The position numbers and the translations under genes are program-made. Below the pieces are notes generated by a model. It saw nothing but the letters and a program-made list of their open reading frames with translations. It was not told where the DNA came from and made no database searches. This document shows, piece after piece, positions 1-9,973 of a DNA stretch of 64,000 bases (the stretch's first letter is position 1; every line of letters begins with the position of its first letter). Source of the stretch: Planktotalea arctica (GTDB lineage Bacteria; Pseudomonadota; Alphaproteobacteria; Rhodobacterales; Rhodobacteraceae); NCBI RefSeq assembly GCF_002105285.1, contig NZ_MUHR01000013.1, forward strand, positions 167,816 through 231,815. The letters run 5' to 3'.

Positions 1-1051
1 GATGGAACAAGGCGGCGTCCAGGACGATTTGTCCATCGGTGATCGAGATCAGGTTGGTTGGTATGTAGGCCGACAAGTTGCCTGAATCAGTCTCTGCAAT
101 CGGTAGGGCCGTCAGTGACCCGCCGCCGCGGTCTTTGGACAGTTTAGCCGCCCGTTCCAGAAGTCGTGCATGGATGTAGAAGACATCACCGGGATAGGCC
201 TCGCGACCCGGCGACTGACGGGTGAGGAGTGCGATTTCACGGTGGGTGGCGGCGTGTTTGGATAGATCATCAATGATGATCAGCGCATGCTGGCCCTTGT
301 CGCGGAAGTATTCGGCCATGGTCATGCCTGCATAGGGTGCAATCCATTGCAGACCCGGCGCCTCAGACGAGCCCGCCACGACGACGATACAGCGTGCAAA
401 ATTGCCCTGTGCCTGAAGCGCATCGATGGCGCGGCGGACGCTGGATGTCTTCTGCCCCACGGCGACGTAGATGCAGATCATGTCGCTGTCACGTTGCGCG
501 ATCAGCGCGTCTATGGCCAGCGTCGTCTTACCCGTCGAATGATCGCCGACGATCAACTCGCGCTGGCCTCGGCCAAGCGCAAAAAGCGTATCCATCACCA
601 CGATACCGGTCTGGACAGGTTCTGTTACCAGATCCCGTTCGATAATAGAGGGCGCGGGTCGTTCTATTGGCAGATGTGTCTTGGCCTCTACGGGCCCTTT
701 GCCGTCTAGGGCGCGTCCCAGCGGGTCCACGATCCGACCCAACAGCGCCTCGCCAACTGGAACATTCACAACCTCGCCGGTCCCGAAAACCGCGTCACCC
801 GCTTCCACATCCGTGGCGGCGTCCAGAAGAACACATCCGATCAGATCGGGGTCGAGCACGCGGGCGAAACCCGTCTGACCGCCCTCAAAACGCAAGACCT
901 CATCAAGTCGCACATCGCGCAGTCCGGAGATCATGGCAACGCCGTCGCCGATCTCTTCGACCCGCCCCTTGTGCATGGTGCGAGGGCCAAGGGCTGTGTT
1001 CTTCAATGCGTCTGCTGTTCTCGCGACCCAGTTTGACGTGTCAGGCGGCAT
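1..1051 (-). CDS. atpA: N-type ATP synthase alpha subunit, partial (3' end beyond window)
   Basis: This is the F1 alpha subunit, the non-catalytic nucleotide-binding partner of beta. Reverse-strand translation from the ATG at 1051 gives [20 protein letters not shown] and stays open to position 1, so about 350 of the usual ~500 residues are present. A Walker A motif, GDHSTGKT, and the alpha-type stretch [13 protein letters not shown] are visible. The start overlaps the atpF stop by 11 nt, which implies translational coupling. The gene order D-C-Q-R-B-E-F-A marks this as the laterally spread N-ATPase type, not the housekeeping operon. The gamma gene (atpG) would be expected next, outside the window. 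The C-terminal domain cannot be judged. Confidence 0.93.
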   Translation of the reverse strand, partial: MPPDTSNWVARTADALKNTALGPRTMHKGRVEEIGDGVAMISGLRDVRLDEVLRFEGGQTGFARVLDPDLIGCVLLDAATDVEAGDAVFGTGEVVNVPVGEALLGRIVDPLGRALDGKGPVEAKTHLPIERPAPSIIERDLVTEPVQTGIVVMDTLFALGRGQRELIVGDHSTGKTTLAIDALIAQRDSDMICIYVAVGQKTSSVRRAIDALQAQGNFARCIVVVAGSSEAPGLQWIAPYAGMTMAEYFRDKGQHALIIIDDLSKHAATHREIALLTRQSPGREAYPGDVFYIHARLLERAAKLSKDRGGGSLTALPIAETDSGNLSAYIPTNLISITDGQIVLDAALFH

Positions 1052-1775
1052 CTTTCACCGCCTTCCGGACCTGTTTTAAGTCCTCAGCCCACGAGTTGTG
1101 GAGGGTGAAGTGCGGGCTGCGCAGCTCCAGACCGGCAATCAGGTCGGGATCGGTGGTGAAACGTATCTCTGTGGTGCCGCCTAAAGCGGTCTGAATTTCT
1201 TTTTCGACCTTCCCCTGCTCCGCCCCAGTATCGGTCGCCGAAACGATCTCGATGCCTTTTGGATCACTCGCTAGTGCTTTGCGGTCGGCGGCGGGCATAT
1301 CTGCGATGGCGTCCACCAGTTGCGACAGAAAGGCGGATTGTACAGTGGGACCGTTCAGGCGTTCCAGCAGCCGGGCGGCAATTTTGAGCGACAACTCCGA
1401 GGCCTGGGCGTCATTGGCTTTGCGGGCGGCTGCGGCTTCATGGTTGATGGTGTCTTTCGCTGTGGCCAATATCGCCTCGGCTTTGGTGCGGGCCTCGGCG
1501 AGGGTGGATTTTGCTGCGGATTCAGCTTCTATCCTTGCCGCATCGCGCATCGCGGCGCGTTCTTCTGCGATGCCGGCGCGGGCCTTGGTGGCTTCGGCCA
1601 GTGCGGTGTCGGCCTTGGCCTGCGTGGCCTTTGCAGACCCGATCACCTCCTCTGCCGTTTCCTGACGCTTGGCAATGGCCGCCGCGACAGGACGCCAGAA
1701 GACCCGTGACAATAGCCAGATAAGGATCAGGACGTTGACCGCCTGCAGGCCGAGGCCCCAGAAATCGATTGTCAT
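1041..1775 (-). CDS. atpF: N-type ATP synthase F0 subunit b
   Basis: Peripheral-stalk b subunit, 244 aa, which is long compared with the ~160 aa b subunit of ordinary ATP synthases and typical of N-ATPases. It has one N-terminal membrane helix (about residues 8-25, [18 protein letters not shown]), then a long charged Ala/Glu/Lys-rich helix to about residue 140 that would form the coiled-coil stalk. The C-terminal domain shows a delta-like pattern ([20 protein letters not shown], later [17 protein letters not shown]). The longer b of N-ATPases is thought to take over the role of the delta subunit, for which there is no separate gene here. It starts 4 nt after the atpE stop and overlaps atpA. 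Confidence 0.92.
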   Translation of the reverse strand: MTIDFWGLGLQAVNVLILIWLLSRVFWRPVAAAIAKRQETAEEVIGSAKATQAKADTALAEATKARAGIAEERAAMRDAARIEAESAAKSTLAEARTKAEAILATAKDTINHEAAAARKANDAQASELSLKIAARLLERLNGPTVQSAFLSQLVDAIADMPAADRKALASDPKGIEIVSATDTGAEQGKVEKEIQTALGGTTEIRFTTDPDLIAGLELRSPHFTLHNSWAEDLKQVRKAVKDAA

Positions 1776-1779
1776 CGGC

Positions 1780-2025
1780 TCAGCTCAGCAGCGGGTTGGC
1801 AAAGATCAACAAGAGCGCGATGACCAGACAGTAGATCGCGGTCGTCTCGATCATCGCGAGGCCGACAAACAGTGTGCGGGATATCGTGTTCGCAGCCTCT
1901 GGCTGTCGGGCGATGGCCTCCATTGCGGCGGCAACGGCGCGGCCTTCTGCGAGTGCGGGGCCAAGTGCGCCAAAGGCCACGGCAAAAGCCGCACCGATGA
2001 TACTGGCTAGAGAGAGGTAATCCAT
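1780..2025 (-). CDS. atpE: N-type ATP synthase F0 subunit c, probably Na+-coupled
   Basis: Rotor-ring c subunit of 81 aa with two membrane helices joined by the polar loop ARQPEA. The ion-binding carboxylate is E60 in helix 2 (MIETTAIY). Helix 1 carries a second acidic residue, E27 (ALAEGRA), where the Na+ enzyme of Ilyobacter tartaricus has Gln32. E60-T61 and Y65 match the E65-S66...Y70 sodium ligands of that protein. This two-carboxylate pattern is known from N-ATPases and points to Na+ coupling; that is inferred from residues only. The gene starts at the atpB stop and lies 4 nt before atpF. Confidence 0.94.
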   Translation of the reverse strand: MDYLSLASIIGAAFAVAFGALGPALAEGRAVAAAMEAIARQPEAANTISRTLFVGLAMIETTAIYCLVIALLLIFANPLLS

Positions 2026-2738
2026 TAAGTGTCCTTTTGGTTCGGGGGAGTGGCCGGAGCGGCATCGCGCTCGGAGCGCTGTCCGTCCTCCACCGTGGAT
2101 GTGATGAAAACCATCGCCAGCACGGCAAAGATGTAGGCCTGCACCAATCCGGTCAGCAGATCGAGCGCCATCAGCGGGATCGGCACCAGAAGGCCCGCCA
2201 ACGAAGCGACGATGCCGATGACAAAAACGCCGCTCATTACATTGCCGAACAGGCGCACAAACATGGAAAAAACGCGCGTCAGGCTTTGCAATATGTTCAA
2301 AGGGATCATGATCGGGTTCGGCGCTGCGAAGGATTTGAGATAGCCACCAATGCCGTCGCCGCGCACACCAAACCAGATCACCGACAGAAAGACGAGAACG
2401 GCCAATGCGGCGTCGGTTTCCAGCCCGGCGGTTGGCGGTTCGACCCCCGGGATCAGCGACGACCAGTTGGCCACAAGAATGAACATGAACAGCGTGCCGA
2501 TGAAGGCGCGATAGGGGGAAGGGTTTGCGCCGCTCGTCTCGACGATCTGGGTGTCCATTGTGGTGACGATCAGTTCAAGGGCGGCCTGCCGTTTGCCGGG
2601 TACAAGGTCCATCCGTTGGGTCAGTAGATAGGACCCGATGACCAGTATCGCCATGATCGCCCAGGTCGTCAGCACGGCCTGCGTGATGGGCAGAGGGCCA
2701 AGGTAGAAGAGTGCGATTGAGTCCAGTGGCGAATTCAA
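2025..2738 (-). CDS. atpB: N-type ATP synthase F0 subunit a
   Basis: Stator a subunit, 237 aa, with five to six membrane helices, which forms the ion half-channels against the c ring. The essential arginine is probably in VFSMFVRLFGNVMSGVF, matching the conserved R-L-F-G-N motif of a subunits. The C-terminal helix GLVQAYIFAVLAMVFITSTV matches the conserved Q-A-Y/F-I-F pattern. The tail is short and polar. The start overlaps atpR by 4 nt and the stop meets the atpE start, so the F0 genes form one tightly packed transcript. Confidence 0.94.
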   Translation of the reverse strand: MNSPLDSIALFYLGPLPITQAVLTTWAIMAILVIGSYLLTQRMDLVPGKRQAALELIVTTMDTQIVETSGANPSPYRAFIGTLFMFILVANWSSLIPGVEPPTAGLETDAALAVLVFLSVIWFGVRGDGIGGYLKSFAAPNPIMIPLNILQSLTRVFSMFVRLFGNVMSGVFVIGIVASLAGLLVPIPLMALDLLTGLVQAYIFAVLAMVFITSTVEDGQRSERDAAPATPPNQKDT

Positions 2739-3025
2739 ACCTCGTCCCTCCGCACCTTGTAGAGCATCAGAGCTTTGGCGCAGAGTACCCCTGCAAAAGT
2801 CGCCAGTAAGGCCAGCCCGCCAATCAACACAGCGATGAAAAAGCCCGTGACCAAAAGGGACAGACGCCCGAGGGTCAGGGCCAATCCCATCAGCGGTTGA
2901 CCCTCGTGCACGATCAGATCAGCCGTCGCGCGTAGGGCGCGGAAATAACCATATCCGATAAAAAGCCCAGCCAGAAAACAGCTTGCTAGGAGGATGAACA
3001 GCGGCAGGCCTGAGAGATCAATCAT
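2735..3025 (-). CDS. atpR: N-ATPase accessory subunit AtpR
   Basis: Small membrane protein of 96 aa with three hydrophobic stretches (about residues 6-28, 45-68 and 66-86). AtpR is found only in N-type ATPase operons. Its polar residues within membrane helices have been proposed to contact the c-ring carboxylates or help ring assembly. The ATG at 3025 was chosen because it overlaps the atpQ stop as ATGA and gives the family's usual length; the reading frame is open further upstream, but that extension lies inside atpQ. The family assignment rests on size, topology and position between atpQ and atpB. Confidence 0.88.
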   Translation of the reverse strand: MIDLSGLPLFILLASCFLAGLFIGYGYFRALRATADLIVHEGQPLMGLALTLGRLSLLVTGFFIAVLIGGLALLATFAGVLCAKALMLYKVRRDEV

Positions 3026-3302
3026 TCCGCATTCATCCATTTCCATGCGGTCCAGCCGCCAAGGCAAACACCCAAAAACATTAAAGGGGCGCTCCAGAAA
3101 ATGCCCGAGGCGAAGCGAGCATCGAGCCAGCGCCCCAAAAACAGGCCCGCCAGCGTCGGGACAACAAAGATCCAGCCTAACACCCCGATTTGCGCCAGAC
3201 GGCGGCCCACGGACATGTCGCCGTCGCGAAGCCACCGGTCACGCCGGTCCCGGCGCAGGCGGGTTTGCGTCACTAGCGGATCATCTTCGGGCTCTGGGCG
3301 GG

Positions 3303-3306
<4 letters not shown>
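3022..3306 (-). CDS. atpQ: N-ATPase accessory subunit AtpQ (AtpI-like)
   Basis: 94 aa protein with a charged N-terminal ~35 residues (many Arg/Asp) followed by two membrane helices (about 40-58 and 68-88). It resembles the AtpI/AtpQ group that helps assemble the c ring. Position is diagnostic: atpC-atpQ-atpR-atpB is the conserved N-ATPase order. Both ends overlap neighbours by 4 nt (atpC upstream, atpR downstream). Confidence 0.88.
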
Positions 3307-5191
<1,885 letters not shown>

Positions 5192-5301
5192 TCAACTTAC
5201 CCGGAGCGTCGGGGGACCGTGCTGATCGGTGTTAGCGTGGCGCCGGTAGCCGCGCAGGCGTACTTTACAAATCGGACACCTTACATTGAAAGCCATGGCC
5301 A

Positions 5302-5315
5302 CTAACCCTGATCAG
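5302..5315. promoter_or_regulatory. FNR/Anr-like palindrome 1
   Basis: The sequence reads CTAAC-CCTG-ATCAG on plus, or CTGAT-CAGG-GTTAG on minus, a near match to the FNR-type pattern TTGAT-N4-ATCAA. It lies in the divergent gap between atpD (143 nt) and the cupin gene (74 nt to its start). It is one of twelve similar boxes in 5-34 kb. Confidence 0.6.
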
Positions 5316-5389
5316 TGCGGAGGGGGCTATCTCTAGGCAAACATGAACGGATCGCTGCGTCATGTGGCGCAACCTTTGGGAGGTTTGTC

Positions 5390-5809
5390 GTGATTGGATA
5401 CTTTGGAAACATCGAGGAATTGGCCGAAGAAAACACGGACTTCCGGCGGGTGCTTTATTCCGGAGCCAAGCTTCAGCTGGTTCTGATGTCGATTAATCCA
5501 GGCTCCGAGATCGGCGGTGAGATTCATTCCGACACGGACCAGTTCTTTCGTATCGAGGACGGCAAAGGGCGCGCGGTGATCGACGGCGTCACCCATAAGT
5601 TGGGACCCGGCGACGGTATCGTTGTGCCCGCAGGTGCGCATCATAACGTGATTTGCACAGGGCATGAGCCACTTAAGCTTTATACGATCTATGGCCCAGC
5701 ACATCATCGCGATCAGCTTGTTCAGAAGACAAAGGCAGAAGCGGATGCCTCGGACGAGACCTTTGAGGGACAGACCACTGAAAACAAATCTGATGTGGTC
5801 CGGGTCTAG
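5390..5809 (+). CDS. Cupin domain protein
   Basis: Small single-domain cupin of 139 aa. The GTG at 5390 is chosen over the upstream ATG because GGGAGG stands 6 nt before it and the resulting N-terminus (IGYFGNIEELAEENTDFRR) matches the start I recall for this family. Cupin motif 1 is GGEIHSDTDQFFRIEDG and motif 2 is GDGIVVPAGAHHNV, so the metal-binding His/Glu set is largely present. The C-terminus is acidic. Substrate unknown. It stands alone next to FNR-like box 1, suggesting induction with the redox island. Confidence 0.8.
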   Translation: MIGYFGNIEELAEENTDFRRVLYSGAKLQLVLMSINPGSEIGGEIHSDTDQFFRIEDGKGRAVIDGVTHKLGPGDGIVVPAGAHHNVICTGHEPLKLYTIYGPAHHRDQLVQKTKAEADASDETFEGQTTENKSDVVRV

Positions 5810-5902
5810 CGACTTGGTCCTGTTGCCGTTCTGACTACAACCAAAATGGGCGCATAATGTGCCACTAAGTCATCTTCAAACAAAAAAAACATGGAGTTCT
5901 TA

Positions 5903-6208
5903 ATGTCACAAAATAGCAAAGCAACCACAGAGGCAGCGACCGATTTCGAAGCTGTAAGCCACCAGCTCGCCGCCTTGCGGACAGATTTGTCGCGTCTTGC
6001 CGAGACAGTTAGCGGGATTGCTGGAAAACGCGGTAGCCATATGGCGACTGATATCGCCGAAGGCTTTGGCGAAGCGAAACATTACGTCGAAAGAACAGGC
6101 AAATCCGCCGAACATCAGCTTGAGGCATCGGTTGCCGATCACCCGTTACTGGCCATTGGCCTTGCGGCGGGCGCTGGTCTTTTGGTCGGGGCCATGTCGC
6201 GCCGGTGA
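5903..6208 (+). CDS. DUF883/ElaB-like membrane-anchored protein
   Basis: 101 aa. A long amphipathic helical part (about residues 15-75) precedes a C-terminal glycine-rich membrane anchor (DHPLLAIGLAAGAGLLVGAM), which is the layout of the ElaB/YqjD/DUF883 group of stress-induced, inner-membrane, ribosome-associated proteins. The ATG at 5903 is preferred over the in-frame ATG at 5891 because GGAG lies 6 nt before it. The stop overlaps the GTG of the next gene, so the two are coupled. Confidence 0.7.
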   Translation: MSQNSKATTEAATDFEAVSHQLAALRTDLSRLAETVSGIAGKRGSHMATDIAEGFGEAKHYVERTGKSAEHQLEASVADHPLLAIGLAAGAGLLVGAMSRR

Positions 6209-6594
6209 ACCAGTTTCTGAAAGATGCGATGCGCGGCGTTGAAGGCAGTGCCCGATTCGCTGCGCAAAAAGTGCTTTGGCGCTTGTTTTTGGAAATATCA
6301 GTTGGCCTGATTGGGCTTGCGGGCCTTGGGTTTATCACTGTGTCTGCTTTCCTCGCACTTAGCGCGTCATTAGGCGCTGCGTTGGCCGCCCTTCTGACGG
6401 GGCTTGGTTTGCTTTTGGCAGCAGGAGGGTGTGTGGCGATCTTAAAAAAACCGTGGTCAAAACAGCAAGTTGCAAACGCACCCAAGGCCTCACCCATTCC
6501 TTCGGCGACGGACCCCACAGGCGTCGCGGCGACAGTTGCTTTTACTGCAGCCTTTGTCCTTGCCAGATATTTGGGCGACGACAAACCGGACTGA
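6205..6594 (+). CDS. Putative phage-holin-family (YqjE-like) membrane protein
   Basis: 129 aa with GTG start overlapping the previous stop (GTGA). There are two adjacent membrane helices (about residues 28-50 and 55-80) after a short amphipathic N-terminus, then a polar Pro/Ala linker and a final hydrophobic stretch (AATVAFTAAFVLARYL). A DUF883 protein followed by such a two-helix protein matches the yqjD-yqjE pair of enterobacteria. No catalytic motif is seen; a membrane stress role is inferred from context. Confidence 0.55.
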   Translation: MNQFLKDAMRGVEGSARFAAQKVLWRLFLEISVGLIGLAGLGFITVSAFLALSASLGAALAALLTGLGLLLAAGGCVAILKKPWSKQQVANAPKASPIPSATDPTGVAATVAFTAAFVLARYLGDDKPD

Positions 6595-6639
6595 TTTGAT
6601 CAGAAACAGCGCGGCGAAGGCATCCTTTTCCTGATCAAC

Positions 6640-6876
6640 TTACTTGTTCTTGAGAAGGCCCCCAATTTCGGATGCGCTCAATACGCGTCCGGTTGAGACG
6701 ACCTTTTCGTCGATCACCAGACCGGGGGTGGACATGACCCCATAGCCGGAGATGGCGACAACATCGGTGATTTTTTCGATCTCGGCGTCGATGGCTGCAG
6801 CTTGCAAAGCTGTCTTTGCATTCTCGCCCAAGGCCACACATTTCTTGCAACCTGATCCGAGGATTTTGATGATCAT
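6640..6876 (-). CDS. Small thioredoxin-like redox protein (CxxC)
   Basis: 78 aa thioredoxin-fold mini-protein. The redox motif GCKKC follows the first strand (MIIKILGSGCKKC), and the cis-Pro loop is MSTPGLVIDEKVV. This is the 'thioredoxin family protein / redox-active disulfide protein 2' group. ATG 6876 is chosen because GGAGAG precedes it by 5 nt; the longer frame starts inside the permease gene. It follows the permease gene by 14 nt, and pairing with a DUF318-type permease is a common arrangement. A role in reducing a transported substrate or the permease's CSC motif is inferred. Confidence 0.82.
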   Translation of the reverse strand: MIIKILGSGCKKCVALGENAKTALQAAAIDAEIEKITDVVAISGYGVMSTPGLVIDEKVVSTGRVLSASEIGGLLKNK

Positions 6877-6890
6877 TGTGTCTCTCCTTT

Positions 6891-7901
6891 TCAAACAAAT
6901 AGATGGGCTGTGGCGTTAAAAATATAGCCAATCAGAATGATACCTGCCGTGACGATGCCGATGAACACCGCCAGCAGGCGCGGCTTGACGACGCGCTTGA
7001 GCATGATCATCGAAGGCAGTGAAAGTGCTGTGACAGCCATCATGAAGGTTAGCGCGGTGCCCAGACCAACGCACTTCTGAACCAACGCCTCGGCGATGGG
7101 CAGTGTGCCGAAAATATCTGCATACATCGGAACTCCCACAAGCGTCGCGACCAGAACGGACCACCATTTGTCCTGACCCAAGAGTGCTGAAATAAAGGCT
7201 TCTGGTATCCAGTTGTGGATTGCTGCACCGATCCCGACGCCGATCAAAACATAAAGCCAAACCCGGTGGGCGATATCCATCACTTGACCCGCGGCAAAGG
7301 CCAGTCGCTCGCGTAGACTGATCGCCCCATCATTGTCATGGTCACTGACAGGACTTTGATAGACAAATGCTTCAACCTGATCTTCCATTTTGAGTCTTCC
7401 GATCAGGGTTCCGCCCAACACAGCCAGCACCAATCCAATGGTCACGTAGGCTAGGGCGATGCTCCAGTTAAAAATGCTGGCCAGCAAGATCACGGAGGCC
7501 AGATCAACAAGCGGGGATGAGATCAGAAAGGAAAATGTCACCGCCAGTGGTAGACCTGCACTGGTAAAGCCGATGAAAAGCGGGATAGAGGAGCAAGAGC
7601 AAAAAGGGGTGATGGTTCCAAGAAGGGCCGCGAGGATATTAGCACCCAAACCGCTGCGCTGCCCAAGAATGCGGCGCGTACGTTCGGGTGGGAAATAGCT
7701 TTGCACATAGGAAATGGCGAAGATCAAAACCGAAAGCAGAATGAATATCTTGATCACGTCATAGATGAAAAAGTGAATGCTTCCGCCAATCTGGCTTGCT
7801 GGATCCAAACCGAACCCGTCGCGCACCAGCAATGTGACAAGATCCGACAACCACTGCATGCGCAGCAGTTGATCGTTCAGCCACACAAAGACATCGCCCA
7901 T
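6891..7901 (-). CDS. Permease of the DUF318/ArsP-like family
   Basis: 336 aa integral membrane protein with about eight to ten helices. Two inverted halves are visible, each with a P-x-C/A-S-C/D loop: ITPFCSCSSIPLFIGF in the first and GVPMYADIFGTLPIAEAL in the second. The cysteine loop is the signature of the UPF0718/DUF318 permeases, which include the methylarsenite exporter ArsP. The actual substrate is unknown. No ArsR, ArsC or ArsM gene is nearby. It shares a transcript with the mini-thioredoxin gene, with FNR-like box 2 76 nt upstream of its start. Confidence 0.8.
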   Translation of the reverse strand: MGDVFVWLNDQLLRMQWLSDLVTLLVRDGFGLDPASQIGGSIHFFIYDVIKIFILLSVLIFAISYVQSYFPPERTRRILGQRSGLGANILAALLGTITPFCSCSSIPLFIGFTSAGLPLAVTFSFLISSPLVDLASVILLASIFNWSIALAYVTIGLVLAVLGGTLIGRLKMEDQVEAFVYQSPVSDHDNDGAISLRERLAFAAGQVMDIAHRVWLYVLIGVGIGAAIHNWIPEAFISALLGQDKWWSVLVATLVGVPMYADIFGTLPIAEALVQKCVGLGTALTFMMAVTALSLPSMIMLKRVVKPRLLAVFIGIVTAGIILIGYIFNATAHLFV

Positions 7902-7977
7902 TCAGATATACTCCTTTGACGGTAAGGACATCGTTCCGCCATTTCCTCAAGCTCTAGCGAACCCGGGCGGCGTGGCG

Positions 7978-7991
7978 TTGATCTGCGTCAG
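7978..7991. promoter_or_regulatory. FNR/Anr-like palindrome 2
   Basis: TTGAT-CTGC-GTCAG, closely matching FnrL-type sites of Rhodobacteraceae. It is 76 nt upstream of the permease start (7901) and just past the CDF stop, so it most likely serves the permease/thioredoxin operon. Confidence 0.65.
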
Positions 7992-7997
7992 GACAAG

Positions 7998-8987
7998 TCA
8001 ATTTGTTGCTGAGGTGTGGCCGACAACTTGTACGTCTTCACACTCAAAGCCATGGCGTTCCAACTCGAGGGTGATGTGAGACAGCCCGAACCTAGCGCGA
8101 AGGACGATCTTCACGGCCTCTTTCACGCGATCAGCCTCGTTCCAGCGGCCTTCTTTGATCACAATATGGGCGTTCAATGCGGATTGGTGTTCCTGCATCT
8201 GCCACACATGAAGGTGGTGCACATTCTCAACGCCTGACACGCTGCGCATCGCCGTCAATACAGCTTGAGTATCCAGATCCGGCGGGCTGCCGAGCATCAA
8301 GATGCGCACTGAGCCGCCAATTTCGGTGATGGACTGCCACAGGATGTACCCCGCGATCAGTAATGTGATCAGCGGATCAATCAGCCGCCAATCATAGAGA
8401 ATAATGACAGTGCCCGCGACAATGACAGCAACGGAACCAAGTGCATCCGCAACATTGTGCAGGAACGCCGCGCGAATATTCATGCTGCTTTTGGAGAGCG
8501 CGTAGGTCAGAAACGCGGTCAACGTATCCACCCCAAGCGCGAATGCCGCAATGATTACAACTGACCAACCGTCCACGTCCGTTGGGGCGAACAATCGCAA
8601 AACCGCCTCATACGTCAAAAAGAGGCCAAGCAGGATCAGCGTCGTATAGTTAATGAGCGCTGCGACGATCTCCGCACGGCCATATCCAAACGTCATGGCG
8701 TCGTCTGCTGGTCGCTGCGCGATTTTGCGCGCAAAAAATGCAAGACCAAGTGAAAGGGCATCTGACAGATTGTGGATCGCATCGGCGATTAACGCGAGGC
8801 TACCGGATAGAATCCCACCAACGATCTGCACCACGGTCAGCATGATATTGATCACAACTGCCCAAAGTATCCGCGTGTTTCCGGCTTTGGGGTCGATATG
8901 GTGGTGATGCCCGGGTTTGTTTAGGACATTCCTAGTTTTGACCGTATGCCCCAACTCAGACTGGCATATTGTCGAACAGGTCATCAT
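7998..8987 (-). CDS. Cation diffusion facilitator (CzcD-like)
   Basis: Metal/proton antiporter of about 329 aa with six membrane helices. The metal site residues are seen as HNLSDALSLG in helix 2 and HNVADALGSV in helix 5 (H-x3-D each), typical of Zn/Co/Cd CDF exporters. A histidine cluster (GHHHHIDP) lies just before helix 1. The C-terminal cytoplasmic domain (VENVHHLHVWQM...) is present. The start at 8987 is uncertain: it overlaps the small upstream gene by 32 nt, and the frame is open to 9104 inside that gene. Confidence 0.88.
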   Translation of the reverse strand: MMTCSTICQSELGHTVKTRNVLNKPGHHHHIDPKAGNTRILWAVVINIMLTVVQIVGGILSGSLALIADAIHNLSDALSLGLAFFARKIAQRPADDAMTFGYGRAEIVAALINYTTLILLGLFLTYEAVLRLFAPTDVDGWSVVIIAAFALGVDTLTAFLTYALSKSSMNIRAAFLHNVADALGSVAVIVAGTVIILYDWRLIDPLITLLIAGYILWQSITEIGGSVRILMLGSPPDLDTQAVLTAMRSVSGVENVHHLHVWQMQEHQSALNAHIVIKEGRWNEADRVKEAVKIVLRARFGLSHITLELERHGFECEDVQVVGHTSATN

Positions 8988-9135
8988 CCTCAGCTGGCCT
9001 GAGTGCTTGCTTCGTACCTGTTGAAGTCGCTTTTTCGTGCGACTTCTTGCCATCACTCTTGTTGGCTGGTGTCGCTTCCTCCTCAGGGATTTCTGTGGGA
9101 CCAAACGCCTTTTTGTCGAGGTCTTTGAAAGTCAT
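8956..9135 (-). CDS. Small acidic hypothetical protein
   Basis: 59 aa, highly charged, starting MTFKDLDKKAFGPTEIPEEE and ending DDDLFDNMPV. I do not recognise a family. It has no membrane segment and is probably disordered. It is likely real because it sits 67 nt downstream of FNR-like box 3 and immediately precedes the CDF gene with a short overlap, so the two would share a transcript. ATG 9135 is preferred over the longer frame from 9228, which would run across the box. Confidence 0.55.
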   Translation of the reverse strand: MTFKDLDKKAFGPTEIPEEEATPANKSDGKKSHEKATSTGTKQALRPAEDDDLFDNMPV

Positions 9136-9202
9136 TTGAAGCTCGCTTTCTCTGAAGAATATTGTGTTTATCAAGTGTCGTACAAAGGAGCATCGGCTTG
9201 CA

Positions 9203-9216
9203 CTAATCCAAGTTAG
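9203..9216. promoter_or_regulatory. FNR/Anr-like palindrome 3
   Basis: CTAAT-CCAA-GTTAG, with matching half-sites CTAA/TTAG. It is 67 nt upstream of the small gene that leads into the CDF exporter. Half-sites diverge from TTGAT at two positions, so affinity may be lower. Confidence 0.5.
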
Positions 9217-9283
9217 GAAAGGCGGCATCTACCAAGACGCAGCGACCTGTTCAACGGATCGACGCCTCAAGCATGCGAGAACG

Positions 9284-9973
9284 CTAACCCGTCACAATCC
9301 CATCCCCCACCACCAGTTGACGCCGGCAAAGACCCGCTATCTTTTCGTCATGGGTCGAGATTAGAAATGTCGTACCTTCCTCGCGGTTAATCTGTCCGAT
9401 CAGCTCCATCACTTGACTGGCCGAGGCGCGGTCAAGGTTGCCGGTAGGCTCATCTGCGAGCACCAATTCAGGGCCGTTCATCAGGGCGCGGGCGACGGCG
9501 ACGCGTTGTTTCTGTCCGCCTGACAGTTTGGTCGAGGGGAAGTTGATCCGTTCCTCCAGCCCCATGCGCACCAGCAAGTCGCGGCCACGGTCGCGGGCGG
9601 CGGATGTCTCGCGGCCCATTCGGACAGCCGTCGGAAAGATGACGTTTTCCAGTGCGGTGAAATCGGGCAATAGGTTATGAAACTGGAAGACAAAGCCAAT
9701 ATGGAGGTTACGAAACACCGTCAGTTGATTGTCGTCCGCCGCGATCAGATCCTGATCTAACATGTTGTAGCTGCCTGATGTGGGCTTCATCAACGTACCA
9801 AGGATTGTCAGCAGCGTGCTTTTGCCCGAACCGGACGGACCCAGCAGGGCGGCCATTTCTCCCTTTGCGAGGGAGAGTGACAAGCCGCGCAACACGCGTG
9901 TTGCCACGTCCCCGGTTCCGAAGGTCTTGACCAGATCGCTCACCTCAAGAAGGGCGCTTTGCGAAATCGTCAT
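9284..9973 (-). CDS. ABC transporter ATP-binding protein (LolD/MacB-type)
   Basis: 229 aa nucleotide-binding subunit. Walker A is GPSGSGKST, the Q-loop region [13 protein letters not shown], the signature [15 protein letters not shown], and Walker [13 protein letters not shown], all intact, followed by the switch His in STHDEK. It belongs to the LolD/MacB class that powers FtsX-like mechanotransmission permeases. ATG 9973 overlaps the permease stop (ATGA); the longer frame to 10408 lies within the permease gene. It is the last gene of the adaptor-permease-ATPase operon. Confidence 0.92.
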   Translation of the reverse strand: MTISQSALLEVSDLVKTFGTGDVATRVLRGLSLSLAKGEMAALLGPSGSGKSTLLTILGTLMKPTSGSYNMLDQDLIAADDNQLTVFRNLHIGFVFQFHNLLPDFTALENVIFPTAVRMGRETSAARDRGRDLLVRMGLEERINFPSTKLSGGQKQRVAVARALMNGPELVLADEPTGNLDRASASQVMELIGQINREEGTTFLISTHDEKIAGLCRRQLVVGDGIVTG

